Assembly: GCF_010730955.1 (NCBI RefSeq)
Contig: NZ_AP022577.1
Span: forward strand, 3,844,001 to 3,908,000
DNA: 64,000 nt
Direction: 5' to 3'
Source of the DNA: Mycolicibacterium aubagnense
Lineage (GTDB): Bacteria > Actinomycetota > Actinomycetes > Mycobacteriales > Mycobacteriaceae
Positions 43,478 to 51,155 of the stretch are shown here, one piece after another. The number at the start of each line of letters is the position of its first letter. Within the stretch, counting starts at the first letter, position 1. Under the pieces are notes generated by a model, which made no database searches, had not been told where the DNA came from, and saw only the letters and a list, made by a program, of their open reading frames with translations. The translations under genes and the position numbers were made by a program.

Positions 43478-44613
43478 CGCCACCGCTTGGCGATCCATTT
43501 GGCGATGACGTCGGCCTGCTCGCTGCGGGCGCCCGGAGTGGTGAAGTAGTGATCGGAGTCGATGGGATGCAGCGTCTTGTCCTCCGTGGCCAGCGCGTCG
43601 AAGATGCGTTGCGCGTCTGAGGGGTACACACCCGAATCCTGCTCGGCGTTGATCACCAGCGCCGGGTTGCCGATGAGGGCCAGGTGCGGCTCGGCCCGGG
43701 TCTGGGCGTGCCGCAGACTCCACATGGTCAGCCAGCTCCGCAGCGTGCACGCGGCGGCGATGCCGTTCGCCGAGCGGTTGGCGTGAACCGGGACACCCGC
43801 ATAGCACTGATTGGCCGGGCGTTTGGTGGGTTCGAGGGTCGGGTCGATCATGCGCAGGTCGGCCCAGGTGCGCATGACGGCGAACGGGCGGTCCCGGAAG
43901 CCGGCGGCACGAACGCGCGCGTACTCGGTTTCCACCCAGTCGGTGATCGCGTGGTTGCGGGCGACCTGGGCATCGCGGTACCGCTGGACGAATTCGGGAG
44001 AGAAGGGTGGGCCGTTGTGCTCGGCGAACGGGTCGAGTTCGGGATCGGTTGCCAGCGCATCGGTTTCGTCGGTCACCGAGCCGTCCATCCAGTTGGAGAG
44101 GACGTCCGGCCGGCCGGGATGGGCCGCGCTCGAGATGTAGCCGTCGGCGGGCGGCAGGTCGTGGACGCCCGCGGCCGGTCGCATGCCCTCCAATGGGGCG
44201 ATGTGCGGGCTGAGCGCCTGGGCCTGGTAGGCGGCCATCAGGGATCCGCCACCGGAATTGCCCAGCAGAATAACGGTTTCGGCGCCCGCCACCTCGCGCA
44301 GCCAGCGCACCCCGACACCGATGTCCACCAGCGCGTGGTCAAGCAGGAAGCTGGACTCATAGCCGCGGAATCTGGTGTTCCAGCCGAGGAATCCGATGCC
44401 CCGGGTGGCCATGTAGTCAGCGAGGTAGTGCTCGGAGAAGTCGATCTGGTAGTGGGCGGCGATCATGGCCACCTTGGGCTTACGGCCCATGCCCCGGTGG
44501 TAGATGCCCTGGCAGGGGTGTCCGCCGGACCCGGCGCGCAGCGCGGTCGGCGAGTCCATCCCGATGAACTCCCGGGTGACTCCCGCAGCAGACGAACTTC
44601 CGGGTCTGTTCAT
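43474..44613 (-). CDS. Alpha/beta hydrolase
   Basis: A 379-residue hydrolase. The nucleophile elbow is LLGNSGGGSLMAAY (G-x-S-x-G, about residue 127) and the acid and base are in INAEQDSGVYPSDAQRIF and LHPIDSDHYFTTPGA near the end. The start ATG 44613 overlaps the TetR stop as ATGA. It matches Rv0272c in position and size (~377). The length and internal region ~150-270 suggest a lid. Substrate unknown; neighbours (FadE6, hydroxyacid dehydrogenase, VOC protein) point to breakdown of an acyl or cyclic compound. The long open frame extending to 45042 overlaps the TetR gene and is not used. Confidence 0.88.
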   Translation of the reverse strand: MNRPGSSSAAGVTREFIGMDSPTALRAGSGGHPCQGIYHRGMGRKPKVAMIAAHYQIDFSEHYLADYMATRGIGFLGWNTRFRGYESSFLLDHALVDIGVGVRWLREVAGAETVILLGNSGGGSLMAAYQAQALSPHIAPLEGMRPAAGVHDLPPADGYISSAAHPGRPDVLSNWMDGSVTDETDALATDPELDPFAEHNGPPFSPEFVQRYRDAQVARNHAITDWVETEYARVRAAGFRDRPFAVMRTWADLRMIDPTLEPTKRPANQCYAGVPVHANRSANGIAAACTLRSWLTMWSLRHAQTRAEPHLALIGNPALVINAEQDSGVYPSDAQRIFDALATEDKTLHPIDSDHYFTTPGARSEQADVIAKWIAKRWR

Positions 44614-45239
44614 GTACGCGGATTCCCCTCGTGGTAAATGGTCCGGTAGAAGATGTTGGCCAACGTGGTGACGCAGGCATCGTCGTCGGCGGTCTCGGCG
44701 CCGTCGCCTGACAATTGGGTATAGCAGAACTGGTTCAGCATCGATACCAGAGCCACCGCGACAAGCCGGGGATTGTCGTCCAGGCAGAAGCCTTGTTGCT
44801 GAGCATGTTTGACCATGGACATGATCAGCGAGATGGGCAGTTCGCAGATTTCGGCCCAATACTGCGCGAAATCGTCGTTGATCGTGGCCAACTGGGAGAT
44901 GGCGATGACCTCGGCCAACCGGTGCCGGTAGGTCTTCCAGTGCGCGGCGGCGGCCTGGTGGGAGCGTTCCCAGTTGGACAGCTCCGGGCCGGTCGCGGAC
45001 AACGCGCGGTCGCGGGCTTCGTCGCGGAAGCGTTGTGCCCATTCATGGACCATCGCTTCCTTCGAGTCGTAGTAGTTGTAGAACGACGCCGTGGACCGGC
45101 CGGCCTCGGCTGCGATATCCGAAATGGTAGTCGCCAGAATGCCTTTGCGGGCAATGACGGCGCGGGCGGCGTTATCGATCGCCGCCTGCGTCTGGCGGCC
45201 CCGCACGGTGGGGAGCTGTTCGCGGGGCGCGACGGTCAC
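44610..45239 (-). CDS. TetR-family transcriptional regulator
   Basis: A 209-residue TetR protein: RGRQTQAAIDNAARAVIARK, GILATTISDIAAEAGRSTAS, FYNYYDSKEAMVHEWAQRFR (helix-turn-helix, residues ~12-62), then a helical ligand domain with several aromatic residues. The start is GTG 45239 with AAAGGA some eight bases upstream; the open frame to 45410 overlaps the divergent VOC gene and is spurious. It is translationally coupled to the hydrolase gene (ATGA), so regulator and enzymes form one operon. It matches Rv0273c. The divergent VOC gene and the dyad at 45269-45296 suggest it represses both directions. Confidence 0.9.
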   Translation of the reverse strand: MTVAPREQLPTVRGRQTQAAIDNAARAVIARKGILATTISDIAAEAGRSTASFYNYYDSKEAMVHEWAQRFRDEARDRALSATGPELSNWERSHQAAAAHWKTYRHRLAEVIAISQLATINDDFAQYWAEICELPISLIMSMVKHAQQQGFCLDDNPRLVAVALVSMLNQFCYTQLSGDGAETADDDACVTTLANIFYRTIYHEGNPRT

Positions 45240-45268
45240 CTGACGTCCTTTCGGAGAGGCATTGATCA

Positions 45269-45296
45269 AACCTGAACCTGATGTTAGATTCAGTTT
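45269..45296. promoter_or_regulatory. Dyad in the tetR-VOC divergent promoter
   Basis: AACCTGAACC (45269-45278) and GATTCAGTTT (45287-45296) are inverted copies matching at eight of ten positions with an eight-base AT-rich centre. It overlaps TAGATT (45284-45289), a possible -10. It is a likely operator for the adjacent TetR protein. Confidence 0.5.
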
Positions 45297-45333
45297 CGGT
45301 GATTGACCAGACCCTGTCGTCAGGAGTGGCACG

Positions 45334-45912
45334 ATGATCAAGCCCGACAATCCGAACACTGAGTTCGAGCTGGGCGGCATCAACCATGTCGCCCTGGTGT
45401 GTGCGGACATGGCACGGACCGTCGACTTCTACTCGGGCGTGCTGGGCATGCCGCTGGTGAAATCGGTCGATCTGCCGGGCGACATGGGGCAGCACTTCTT
45501 CTTCGACGCGGGCAATGGTGACTGCGTGGCGTTCTTCTGGTTCGCCCAGGCGCCGGACGGCGAGCCCGGCATCTCGCAGCCGGCCGCGCTGCCCGGGATC
45601 GGCGAGTTCATGAGTGCCGTTGGTTCGTTGAACCACTTGGCATTTCACGTACCCGCCGAGAAGTTTGACGAATACCGCAAGCGGCTGAAGGAAAAGGGCG
45701 TCCGGGTCGGCCCGGTGCTCAACCACGACGAGAGCCCCATGCAGGCGTCGGTGACGGTGCACCCGGGGGTCTATGTGCGGTCGTTCTACTTCCAGGATCC
45801 TGACGGCATCACGTTGGAGTTCGCTTGCTGGACCAAGGAATTCACCGAGGCCGATGCGGTGACGGAGCCGCGGACGGCGGCTGACCGGCGGCCCGCGGTG
45901 GCGCCCGTCTGA
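45334..45912 (+). CDS. VOC-superfamily (glyoxalase/extradiol dioxygenase-like) protein
   Basis: A 192-residue protein of the vicinal oxygen chelate fold. The first module begins GINHVALVCADMARTVDFYS (metal-ligand His in NHVA), with MGQHFFFDAGNGDCVAFFWF (second site), and the second module has LNHLAFHVPAEKFDEYRKRL and RSFYFQDPDGITLEFACWTK (ligand Glu). Such proteins are glyoxalases, isomerases or dioxygenases; the substrate is open. AGGAG at 45322-45326 supports ATG 45334. It matches Rv0274 and is divergent from the TetR-hydrolase genes. Confidence 0.9.
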   Translation: MIKPDNPNTEFELGGINHVALVCADMARTVDFYSGVLGMPLVKSVDLPGDMGQHFFFDAGNGDCVAFFWFAQAPDGEPGISQPAALPGIGEFMSAVGSLNHLAFHVPAEKFDEYRKRLKEKGVRVGPVLNHDESPMQASVTVHPGVYVRSFYFQDPDGITLEFACWTKEFTEADAVTEPRTAADRRPAVAPV

Positions 45913-46020
45913 TCCGGATACCGATGCGAAGCCGGCCCCTTCGTCGAGAGTGGGCGTTATCGGTGGTCTGCCCGGCGTGTCGTCTCAAGTTCGCGCACGC
46001 TCGGTGAGAGGTGATGGGGC

Positions 46021-46638
46021 ATGACTGGACGTCCGCTGTCGGTCGCCGAATGCGACCGGCTCTGGCAGGCCTGGACGCCCGCCGAGGTGGCCGAACGTCT
46101 GTCGGATGTCTCAGCATGCTGGTATGTCGCAGCCGGATGGGCGCTGGATCTGTTCGTCGGCGGGCTGGGACGTGCGCACGACGATCTCGAAATCGGGTTT
46201 CCGCGTGAACGATTCGCGGAGATCGCCGACGCGTTCCCAGACTTCGAGTGGGACGTCGTCGGAAACGGCCACGCCTGGCCGTTTCCCGAAGAAGCGGACA
46301 ATATGCATCAGACGTGGTTGCGCGAGCCGGCGACCGGGCGCTATCGCCTGGACGTTTTCCGTGAACCGCACCAAGGCGACCAGTGGGTGTGCCGCCGTGA
46401 CGCCTCGATCACCATGCCCTACACCGAGCTGATTCTGCGGACCGACGACGGCATCCCATATGTGATCCCTGAGGTCGTGCTCCTGTTCAAGGCGAAAGCG
46501 CCGCGGCCCAAGGACCAATCAGACTTCCTGCACGCACTGCCCGCGATGGATCGGTCACGGCGATCTCGACTGTCAGGATGGTTGTCGACGGTGCATCCTG
46601 GCCATCCCTGGCTGGGAGCACTCGCGAACCACAGGTAG
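46021..46638 (+). CDS. Nucleotidyltransferase-fold protein (aminoglycoside/lincosamide adenylyltransferase-like)
   Basis: A 205-residue protein of the MNT-type nucleotidyltransferase fold. The signature WYVAAGWALDLFVGG followed by RAHDDLEIGF (G-W-A-x-D ... H-D-D-L-E) resembles AadB/LinB-type resistance enzymes and their relatives, with FPDFEWDVVGN and VIPEVVLLFKAKAPRPKDQS (the conserved E-x4-F-K-A-K region) further on. The metal-binding Asp/Glu appear intact, so it may be active. AGAGGTGAT precedes ATG 46021. It is not in the M. tuberculosis order at this spot as I recall and may be acquired. No resistance phenotype can be claimed from sequence. Confidence 0.75.
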   Translation: MTGRPLSVAECDRLWQAWTPAEVAERLSDVSACWYVAAGWALDLFVGGLGRAHDDLEIGFPRERFAEIADAFPDFEWDVVGNGHAWPFPEEADNMHQTWLREPATGRYRLDVFREPHQGDQWVCRRDASITMPYTELILRTDDGIPYVIPEVVLLFKAKAPRPKDQSDFLHALPAMDRSRRSRLSGWLSTVHPGHPWLGALANHR

Positions 46639-46654
46639 CGGCAACTGTCCCAGG

Positions 46655-47455
46655 CTATTTCGTCGCCTCGACGAAGTAGCCGCGCGGCACGTCGGGCACC
46701 TCCATGGGCACCGCGGGGGCGAACCACCGGCCCCATTCATTGCCCGGTACGGCCACGTCGGTGACGACGGCCGACCAGCCGTGGCACTCCGCGAGTTCTC
46801 CAGGTTGGTCGGTCCCGAACAACCACGGCGCGCCGTTCCGTGCCATCGACTGGCGTACCGCGGCGAGCAACTGTGCGTCCAGCAGCGTCTTGCCGACGAC
46901 GTCGTACAGCAGCACCGAACCGGCTGCGGACAGCGCGTCCGCCCGTTCGAAGACCGTGCGTACGGCGGCTTCGTCGAGGTATTGCAGCAGTCCTTCGATC
47001 AACCACACCGTCGGCTGCTGTTCGTCAAACCGGTTGGACCGCAGCACATGCGCCCAGTCTCCGGTGAGATCGACGCCGAGGGCCACTCGCGTGCACAACG
47101 GCTGCTCGCCGTCCAGGGCGGCGGCTTTCGCGGCGATCACCTCAGGCTGGTCCAACTCGTAGACCGTGGTGCCGGCGGGCCACGGCAGGCGGAACGCGCG
47201 GGCGTCCATGCCCGCGGCGAGGATGACGACCTGGCGGACGGATTGCGTGGCGCGGAGCAGGGCCTCGTCCCAGAACCGGGTGCGGACCACGATCTGGCGG
47301 GTCGGCCGGTCTCCGGCTTCAGCGACGGCCTCGGCGAGCAGCCGCCGGCCGCTCTCACCGGCCAGGCGTTCGGCGAACGGATCGGTGAAAAGCCGGTCGG
47401 GACGGCGGGATTCGTCGGCGCGGATGGCGGCGACCAGAAGACCGGTGTTGGCCAC
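46655..47455 (-). CDS. SAM-dependent methyltransferase, TIGR00027 family
   Basis: About 266 residues. The family core is QVVILAAGMDARAFRLPWPA followed by GTTVYELDQPEVIAAKAAAL (SAM-binding G-x-D-x-R and the acidic loop), and WLIEGLLQYLDEAAVRTVFE further on. These are leucine carboxymethyltransferase-like enzymes with many mycobacterial copies, targets unknown. GTG 47455 is preferred because AAGGAG stands eight bases before it; ATG 47476 has its GGAGG only one base away. It is convergent with the nucleotidyltransferase gene (16 bp). Confidence 0.85.
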   Translation of the reverse strand: MANTGLLVAAIRADESRRPDRLFTDPFAERLAGESGRRLLAEAVAEAGDRPTRQIVVRTRFWDEALLRATQSVRQVVILAAGMDARAFRLPWPAGTTVYELDQPEVIAAKAAALDGEQPLCTRVALGVDLTGDWAHVLRSNRFDEQQPTVWLIEGLLQYLDEAAVRTVFERADALSAAGSVLLYDVVGKTLLDAQLLAAVRQSMARNGAPWLFGTDQPGELAECHGWSAVVTDVAVPGNEWGRWFAPAVPMEVPDVPRGYFVEATK

Positions 47456-47543
47456 GGCCTGGGCTCCTTCGTGCATGCCTCCATGGTGCCGGGCTGGCGC
47501 GCGCGACGCTTGGATATTTTTGCCGCTGCTCGACTCGCCGGTC

Positions 47544-48353
47544 TTACCCCGTCAGCCCGACATGGCTGGGTAAGGCGCTGCGCCGCTGTGCGTATTGGGT
47601 CGGTGTGATCGAGGTGAACCCGCGGAACTCGCGCACGAAGTGGGGTTGGTCGAAGTACCCGAGGGTGGCCGCGACGTCGGCCCCGTCACCGGCGCCCGCA
47701 TCGAGCAGGCGCAGCGCGGCCTGGAGCCGCCGCACGCGCAGATAGGCCTTCGGAGTCAGCCCGATCTCGTTGCGGAACGTCGCGATCAATCGCTTGGCGG
47801 AGAACCCCGTCAATTCGGCGGCCTCGGAAACCCGAAGCGACGGTCGCCGTTCGGCGGCGTGGAGCACCGGCATGAGGCTGTGGGGAATCGGCCGCAGCCG
47901 GGTGAGCAGAAAATCCTCCACGATCTCGATGCGCCGCGGCCAGCTCGGTGTCGCGATCAGTCGCTCCCGCAGCAGCACGGCCCCGGCGCCCCACAGATCG
48001 GCCAGGTTGACGCTGGCGTTCTCCAGGTCCGCCAACGGAATTCCGAAGAAGGGCAGCGCGCCGCCAGGACGGAAGTGGATGGTCAGCACGGCCTCGCCCG
48101 GGTCGATGCGGGTGACATACGACAGGGTGCCCGGTCCGGTGAGAAATGCGGGTTCCACCGGCACCCGGGTGGTGCCGTCGGACGAGAAGAAGTCGACCCG
48201 ATCCCGCCCGCCGACATCGAGCACGACGGTGGCCGCGCCGCGGGGAAGGGCCCGGCTGCGGTCGGAGACCTGGCCGCCGTGCGACCAGTAGCCGAAGAAG
48301 TCGATGTGCTGGTTCAGCGGCGGCCGGGGCCGGCGCAGCTGTGGCCCGGTCAC
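47544..48353 (-). CDS. AraC-family transcriptional regulator
   Basis: A 269-residue regulator. The C-terminal ~100 residues are the double helix-turn-helix: SLRVSEAAELTGFSAKRLIA, TFRNEIGLTPKAYLRVRRLQ, then VAATLGYFDQPHFVREFRGF and TSITPTQYAQRR. The N-terminal part is a beta-rich sensor (FFGYWSHGGQVSDRSRALPR, AVLTIHFRPGGALPFFGIPL). The GTG start at 48353 overlaps the stop of the upstream TetR gene (GTGA), so the two regulators are coupled. Its ligand and targets are unknown. Confidence 0.9.
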   Translation of the reverse strand: MTGPQLRRPRPPLNQHIDFFGYWSHGGQVSDRSRALPRGAATVVLDVGGRDRVDFFSSDGTTRVPVEPAFLTGPGTLSYVTRIDPGEAVLTIHFRPGGALPFFGIPLADLENASVNLADLWGAGAVLLRERLIATPSWPRRIEIVEDFLLTRLRPIPHSLMPVLHAAERRPSLRVSEAAELTGFSAKRLIATFRNEIGLTPKAYLRVRRLQAALRLLDAGAGDGADVAATLGYFDQPHFVREFRGFTSITPTQYAQRRSALPSHVGLTG

Positions 48354-48967
48354 CGCCGGACGGCCCGCTTGGCGAGCGAATCCAGCAGCAGGGCCAGATG
48401 ATCGATCAATTCGTCTGGGGTGAAGGTGATTTCACCCGCCAGCCAGGCGCTCAGGGTCTGCCCGACGCCACCGACCGCGAAATGGGTACTGGCCCGGCGG
48501 CGGTCGCCGGCGGGCAATTGCAGGGCGTCGCCCGCGTGCTGGCCCAGCAACATGGCGAAGAAGACCGTCGACTCATTGCGCTTCCGGGCCACCACCTCGT
48601 TGGACAGCTGAGCGCTGAAGAGCAGGCGGCCCACCCTGGCGTCGTCGGCGATGGCGTGCACGATGTTGGCCATACCCGCGCGACTCTGCTCGTCGGGTGG
48701 CGCGGCGGCCACCGCTGCCTGGGTTGTGGTGGCCAGGTCGGCGATGACATGCTCGAAGACGGCTTCGACGAAAACGTCCTTGTCGGAGAAGCTTTCGTAG
48801 AAGTAGCGCATCGCGACCCCGGCTCCGCCGCAGATGGCGCGGACAGTGAGTTCGGGCATCGGCGGCGCGGCGCCCAGCAGATCGAGTCCGGCGTCGATCA
48901 GCCGGGCCCGTCGTTGGGCCAGGCGTTCTGCCGCGTCGATTCCGCGGTACGGCCGTACCTGAGGCAC
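48350..48967 (-). CDS. TetR-family transcriptional regulator (Rv0275c-like)
   Basis: A 205-residue TetR protein: AERLAQRRARLIDAGLDLLG, LTVRAICGGAGVAMRYFYES, FSDKDVFVEAVFEHVIADLA (helix-turn-helix, residues ~10-65), followed by the ligand-binding helices. GTG 48967 (VPQVRPYRG) is preferred over the longer open frame to 49003. The 77-bp gap to the divergent MpaB gene carries a TTGACA-18-CAATAT promoter directed at that gene. It is coupled to the AraC gene downstream. Confidence 0.88.
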   Translation of the reverse strand: MPQVRPYRGIDAAERLAQRRARLIDAGLDLLGAAPPMPELTVRAICGGAGVAMRYFYESFSDKDVFVEAVFEHVIADLATTTQAAVAAAPPDEQSRAGMANIVHAIADDARVGRLLFSAQLSNEVVARKRNESTVFFAMLLGQHAGDALQLPAGDRRRASTHFAVGGVGQTLSAWLAGEITFTPDELIDHLALLLDSLAKRAVRR

Positions 48968-48976
48968 CCCGCCATC

Positions 48977-49006
48977 TTGACACCCGCACCGCGTCGCGTG
49001 CAATAT
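48977..49006 (+). promoter_or_regulatory. Promoter of the MpaB-type gene
   Basis: TTGACA (48977-48982) and CAATAT (49001-49006) with an 18-base spacer, 38 bp before the ATG 49045. A perfect -35 with a partial -10. Confidence 0.6.
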
Positions 49007-49044
49007 CTGGAATCAATCGTTCTCACTTTTGCGAGGAGTGACCA

Positions 49045-49923
49045 ATGACGGTCGATTTGGTCGAGCTGCCGGTCAATGCGTGCGCGCCGGGCCGCCGGGT
49101 GCGTCGCGGTGTCCAGTACTCAGACAGTTTGGTCGGTGCCTCGCTGTTGGCGGGACCGGCCAACGTGATCATGCAGCTGGCCCGGCCCGGCGTCGGCTAT
49201 GGCGTGGTCGAGAGCCGCGTGGAAAGCGGTCGCACGGACCTGCACCCGATCAAGCGGGCGCGGACCACGTTCACCTACCTGGCTGTCGCGATCCTGGGTT
49301 CCGACGAGCAGAAGACGGCATTCCGGAGCGCGGTGAACACGGCTCACCGGCAGGTGTACTCCACCGCGGACAGTCCGGTGAAGTACAGCGCCATGGACAA
49401 GAACCTGCAGCTCTGGGTGGCGGCCTGTCTGTTCAAGGGCGCGCTCGATGTGTATCGCCTGGTCGTCGGAGAGTTGGATGACGAGACCGCCGAGGAGTTC
49501 TACCGCCAGGGCATGACCATGGGCACCACGCTGCAGGTGACGCCGGAGATGTGGCCGGCCGACCGTGCCGCCTTCGACAAGTACTGGCAAGAGTCGCTGG
49601 ACCAGGTGCACATCGATGACACGGTGCGCGAGTACCTGTATCCCATTGCCGCGGTGCGGATGAAGGGGCTGCAATTCCCGGGGCCGCTGCAACGCTGGTT
49701 CGAGTCGTTCTCCCTGCTGCTCACCACCGGCTTTCTACCGCAACGCTTCCGCGACGAGATGCGGTTGCCGTGGGATGCCAAGCGGCAGAAGCGCTTCAAC
49801 TCACTGATGAAGCTGGTGAAGGTGGTCAACCGCGTGCTACCCGGGCCGCTGCGGCGCTTCCCCTTCAACTGGATGCTGATGGATCTGAACTGGCGCATCC
49901 GCACCGGACGTCCGTTGGTCTGA
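49045..49923 (+). CDS. Oxygenase MpaB / DUF2236-family protein
   Basis: A 292-residue helical protein of the MpaB/DUF2236 family (related to latex-clearing protein Lcp): [20 protein letters not shown], then [18 protein letters not shown] with the conserved His of the haem-binding family, [20 protein letters not shown], and [20 protein letters not shown]. In rubber-degrading actinobacteria the family uses haem; MpaB proper acts on mycophenolic-acid precursors in fungi. GAGGAG six bases before ATG 49045. It matches Rv0276 and is divergent from the TetR gene, its probable regulator. The oxygenase activity here is inferred. Confidence 0.85.
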   Translation: MTVDLVELPVNACAPGRRVRRGVQYSDSLVGASLLAGPANVIMQLARPGVGYGVVESRVESGRTDLHPIKRARTTFTYLAVAILGSDEQKTAFRSAVNTAHRQVYSTADSPVKYSAMDKNLQLWVAACLFKGALDVYRLVVGELDDETAEEFYRQGMTMGTTLQVTPEMWPADRAAFDKYWQESLDQVHIDDTVREYLYPIAAVRMKGLQFPGPLQRWFESFSLLLTTGFLPQRFRDEMRLPWDAKRQKRFNSLMKLVKVVNRVLPGPLRRFPFNWMLMDLNWRIRTGRPLV

Positions 49924-49957
49924 GCCGGCGTCACGTTGTCGGCGTACCCTCGCGCGG

Positions 49958-50845
49958 GTGCGGAGCGACAATGACAGCTGGGACATCAACACAAGTGTTG
50001 GATCGACTGCGGTGATGGTTGCCGCGGCGCGCGCATTGGAGGCGGCGAAGCCCAATCCGCTTGCGGTGGACCAATATGCCGAGGTGTTCACGCGCGCGGT
50101 GGGCGGTGTGTGGGCTGACGTGTTGGACGGCGAAGCCCCGGAACATCCTTTGGCGACGTCCGAGTTCGGCGAACCGTTCGTCAACTTCCAGGGCTCACGG
50201 ACCAAGTACTTCGACACATATTTCCAGCGTGCCGCGGCCGCGGGTGTGCGTCAGATCGTGCTGCTCGCCGCGGGTTTGGACTCGCGCGCCTACCGACTGG
50301 ACTGGCCGGAGGGCACCGTCATCTATGAGCTGGACCAGCCCCGGGTGCTGGAGTTCAAGCGCGAGGTCTTGGCCGGCAACGGGGCCGCCCCGAAGGCCGA
50401 GCGGAGGGAAATCGCGGTAGACCTGCGGGACGACTGGCAGACGGCGCTCACGGACACCGGCTTCGATCCCACGCGGCCTTCGGCATGGATCGCCGAAGGC
50501 TTGCTCATCTATCTGCCGGCCACCGCGCAGGAGCAGTTGTTCGCCGGCATCGATGCGCTGGCAGCGCCCGGCAGTTGGGTGGCCATCGAAGAGGGCAAAC
50601 CGATGCCGGCCGAGGTGTTCGCGGCCAAGCGTGCTGCGTCGGACGAGATGGCAGACGGCTTTTTCAAGCTGATCTACAACGAGCAGATCGCGCCGGCGGC
50701 GGACTGGTTCGGCTCGCGGGGGTGGCGCGCGGAAGCCACCGGGCTCGCCGACTACTTCCGGGCGGTCGGTCGTCCGGTGCCGACCAATCCGGAAGCTGCC
50801 ACCATGATCGCCTCGAACAGCCTGGTCACCGCCGTCAAGGAGTGA
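49958..50845 (+). CDS. SAM-dependent methyltransferase, TIGR00027 family
   Basis: A 295-residue enzyme of the same family as the gene at 46655: [20 protein letters not shown] at the N terminus, [20 protein letters not shown], then [20 protein letters not shown], and [20 protein letters not shown]. It matches Rv0281, which precedes eccA3 in M. tuberculosis too. The GTG at 49958 is the start; it follows the MpaB gene by 34 bp. It ends before the ESX-3 promoter region. Methyl acceptor unknown. Confidence 0.9.
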   Translation: MRSDNDSWDINTSVGSTAVMVAAARALEAAKPNPLAVDQYAEVFTRAVGGVWADVLDGEAPEHPLATSEFGEPFVNFQGSRTKYFDTYFQRAAAAGVRQIVLLAAGLDSRAYRLDWPEGTVIYELDQPRVLEFKREVLAGNGAAPKAERREIAVDLRDDWQTALTDTGFDPTRPSAWIAEGLLIYLPATAQEQLFAGIDALAAPGSWVAIEEGKPMPAEVFAAKRAASDEMADGFFKLIYNEQIAPAADWFGSRGWRAEATGLADYFRAVGRPVPTNPEAATMIASNSLVTAVKE

Positions 50846-50915
50846 GCGTCGTCACCCGCCGTCGCGGTGGGGTGCGTCTCGACAACTTAAGTTATGCAAT
50901 GCTAACTTCGCTGAG

Positions 50916-50934
50916 TTAGCTTAGGCATACTTAA
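50916..50934. promoter_or_regulatory. IdeR box upstream of eccA3
   Basis: A 19-base sequence agreeing at 15 positions with the mycobacterial IdeR consensus TTAGGTTAGGCTAACCTAA. It lies 222 bp before the eccA3 start. In iron-replete cells IdeR would repress the ESX-3 run. A second, weaker match (12 of 19) lies at 50892-50910, which fits paired-dimer binding. Confidence 0.8.
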
Positions 50935-50940
50935 GGAGAT

Positions 50941-50955
50941 ATGCGGGGTCGCTAA
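50941..50955 (+). other. Tetrapeptide leader ORF (M-R-G-R)
   Basis: ATG CGG GGT CGC TAA, with AAGGAG two bases upstream at 50933-50938, directly behind the IdeR box. Its codons form the 5' arm and loop of the hairpin at 50943-50963. It may be chance or a translated leader. Confidence 0.35.
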
Positions 50956-50963
50956 TACCCCGC
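50943..50963 (+). other. Hairpin in the ESX-3 leader
   Basis: GCGGGGT and ACCCCGC pair perfectly across a seven-base loop (CGCTAAT) that holds the stop codon of the tetrapeptide ORF. No U-run follows. If transcribed, ribosomes on the short ORF would melt it. Confidence 0.45.
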
Positions 50964-51155
50964 GAACACCACGATGGGCACTGACACATTTGCGGTATCT
51001 GCCGCGGCGCATTTCGAGCTCGGCGCGCCGTCGCGGCGGCACAGTGCCCGTCTCTCGGCCCGCCGGGAACCAATCCGTCCCGGGTGCCGACTCCTTCTTA
51101 GAGCGGCTGCACGACCACGTGTCGGGCGCTCGTGCCGCCCGGAGGCGATCGCCAT

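Larger units (their letters stand above)
50846..51155. other. ESX-3 promoter and leader region
   Basis: A 310-bp spacer before eccA3. It contains two IdeR-like sites (a good one at 50916-50934, a half-site at 50892-50910), a tetrapeptide ORF (50941-50955) overlapping a hairpin, and then about 190 bp of GC-rich leader without further motifs. A 61-residue frame starting at 50974 ends in ATGA with the eccA3 start, but looks unlike protein. No Zur box was recognised. Confidence 0.6.

Noticed and set aside
44614..45042. N-terminal extension of the alpha/beta hydrolase frame
   Set aside because: It overlaps the TetR gene in another frame and is Arg/His-rich; the ATGA junction at 44613 is the real start.
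50846..51155. A Zur box for zinc control of ESX-3, as in M. tuberculosis
   Set aside because: No AT-rich Zur-type palindrome was recognised; only IdeR-like sites were seen.
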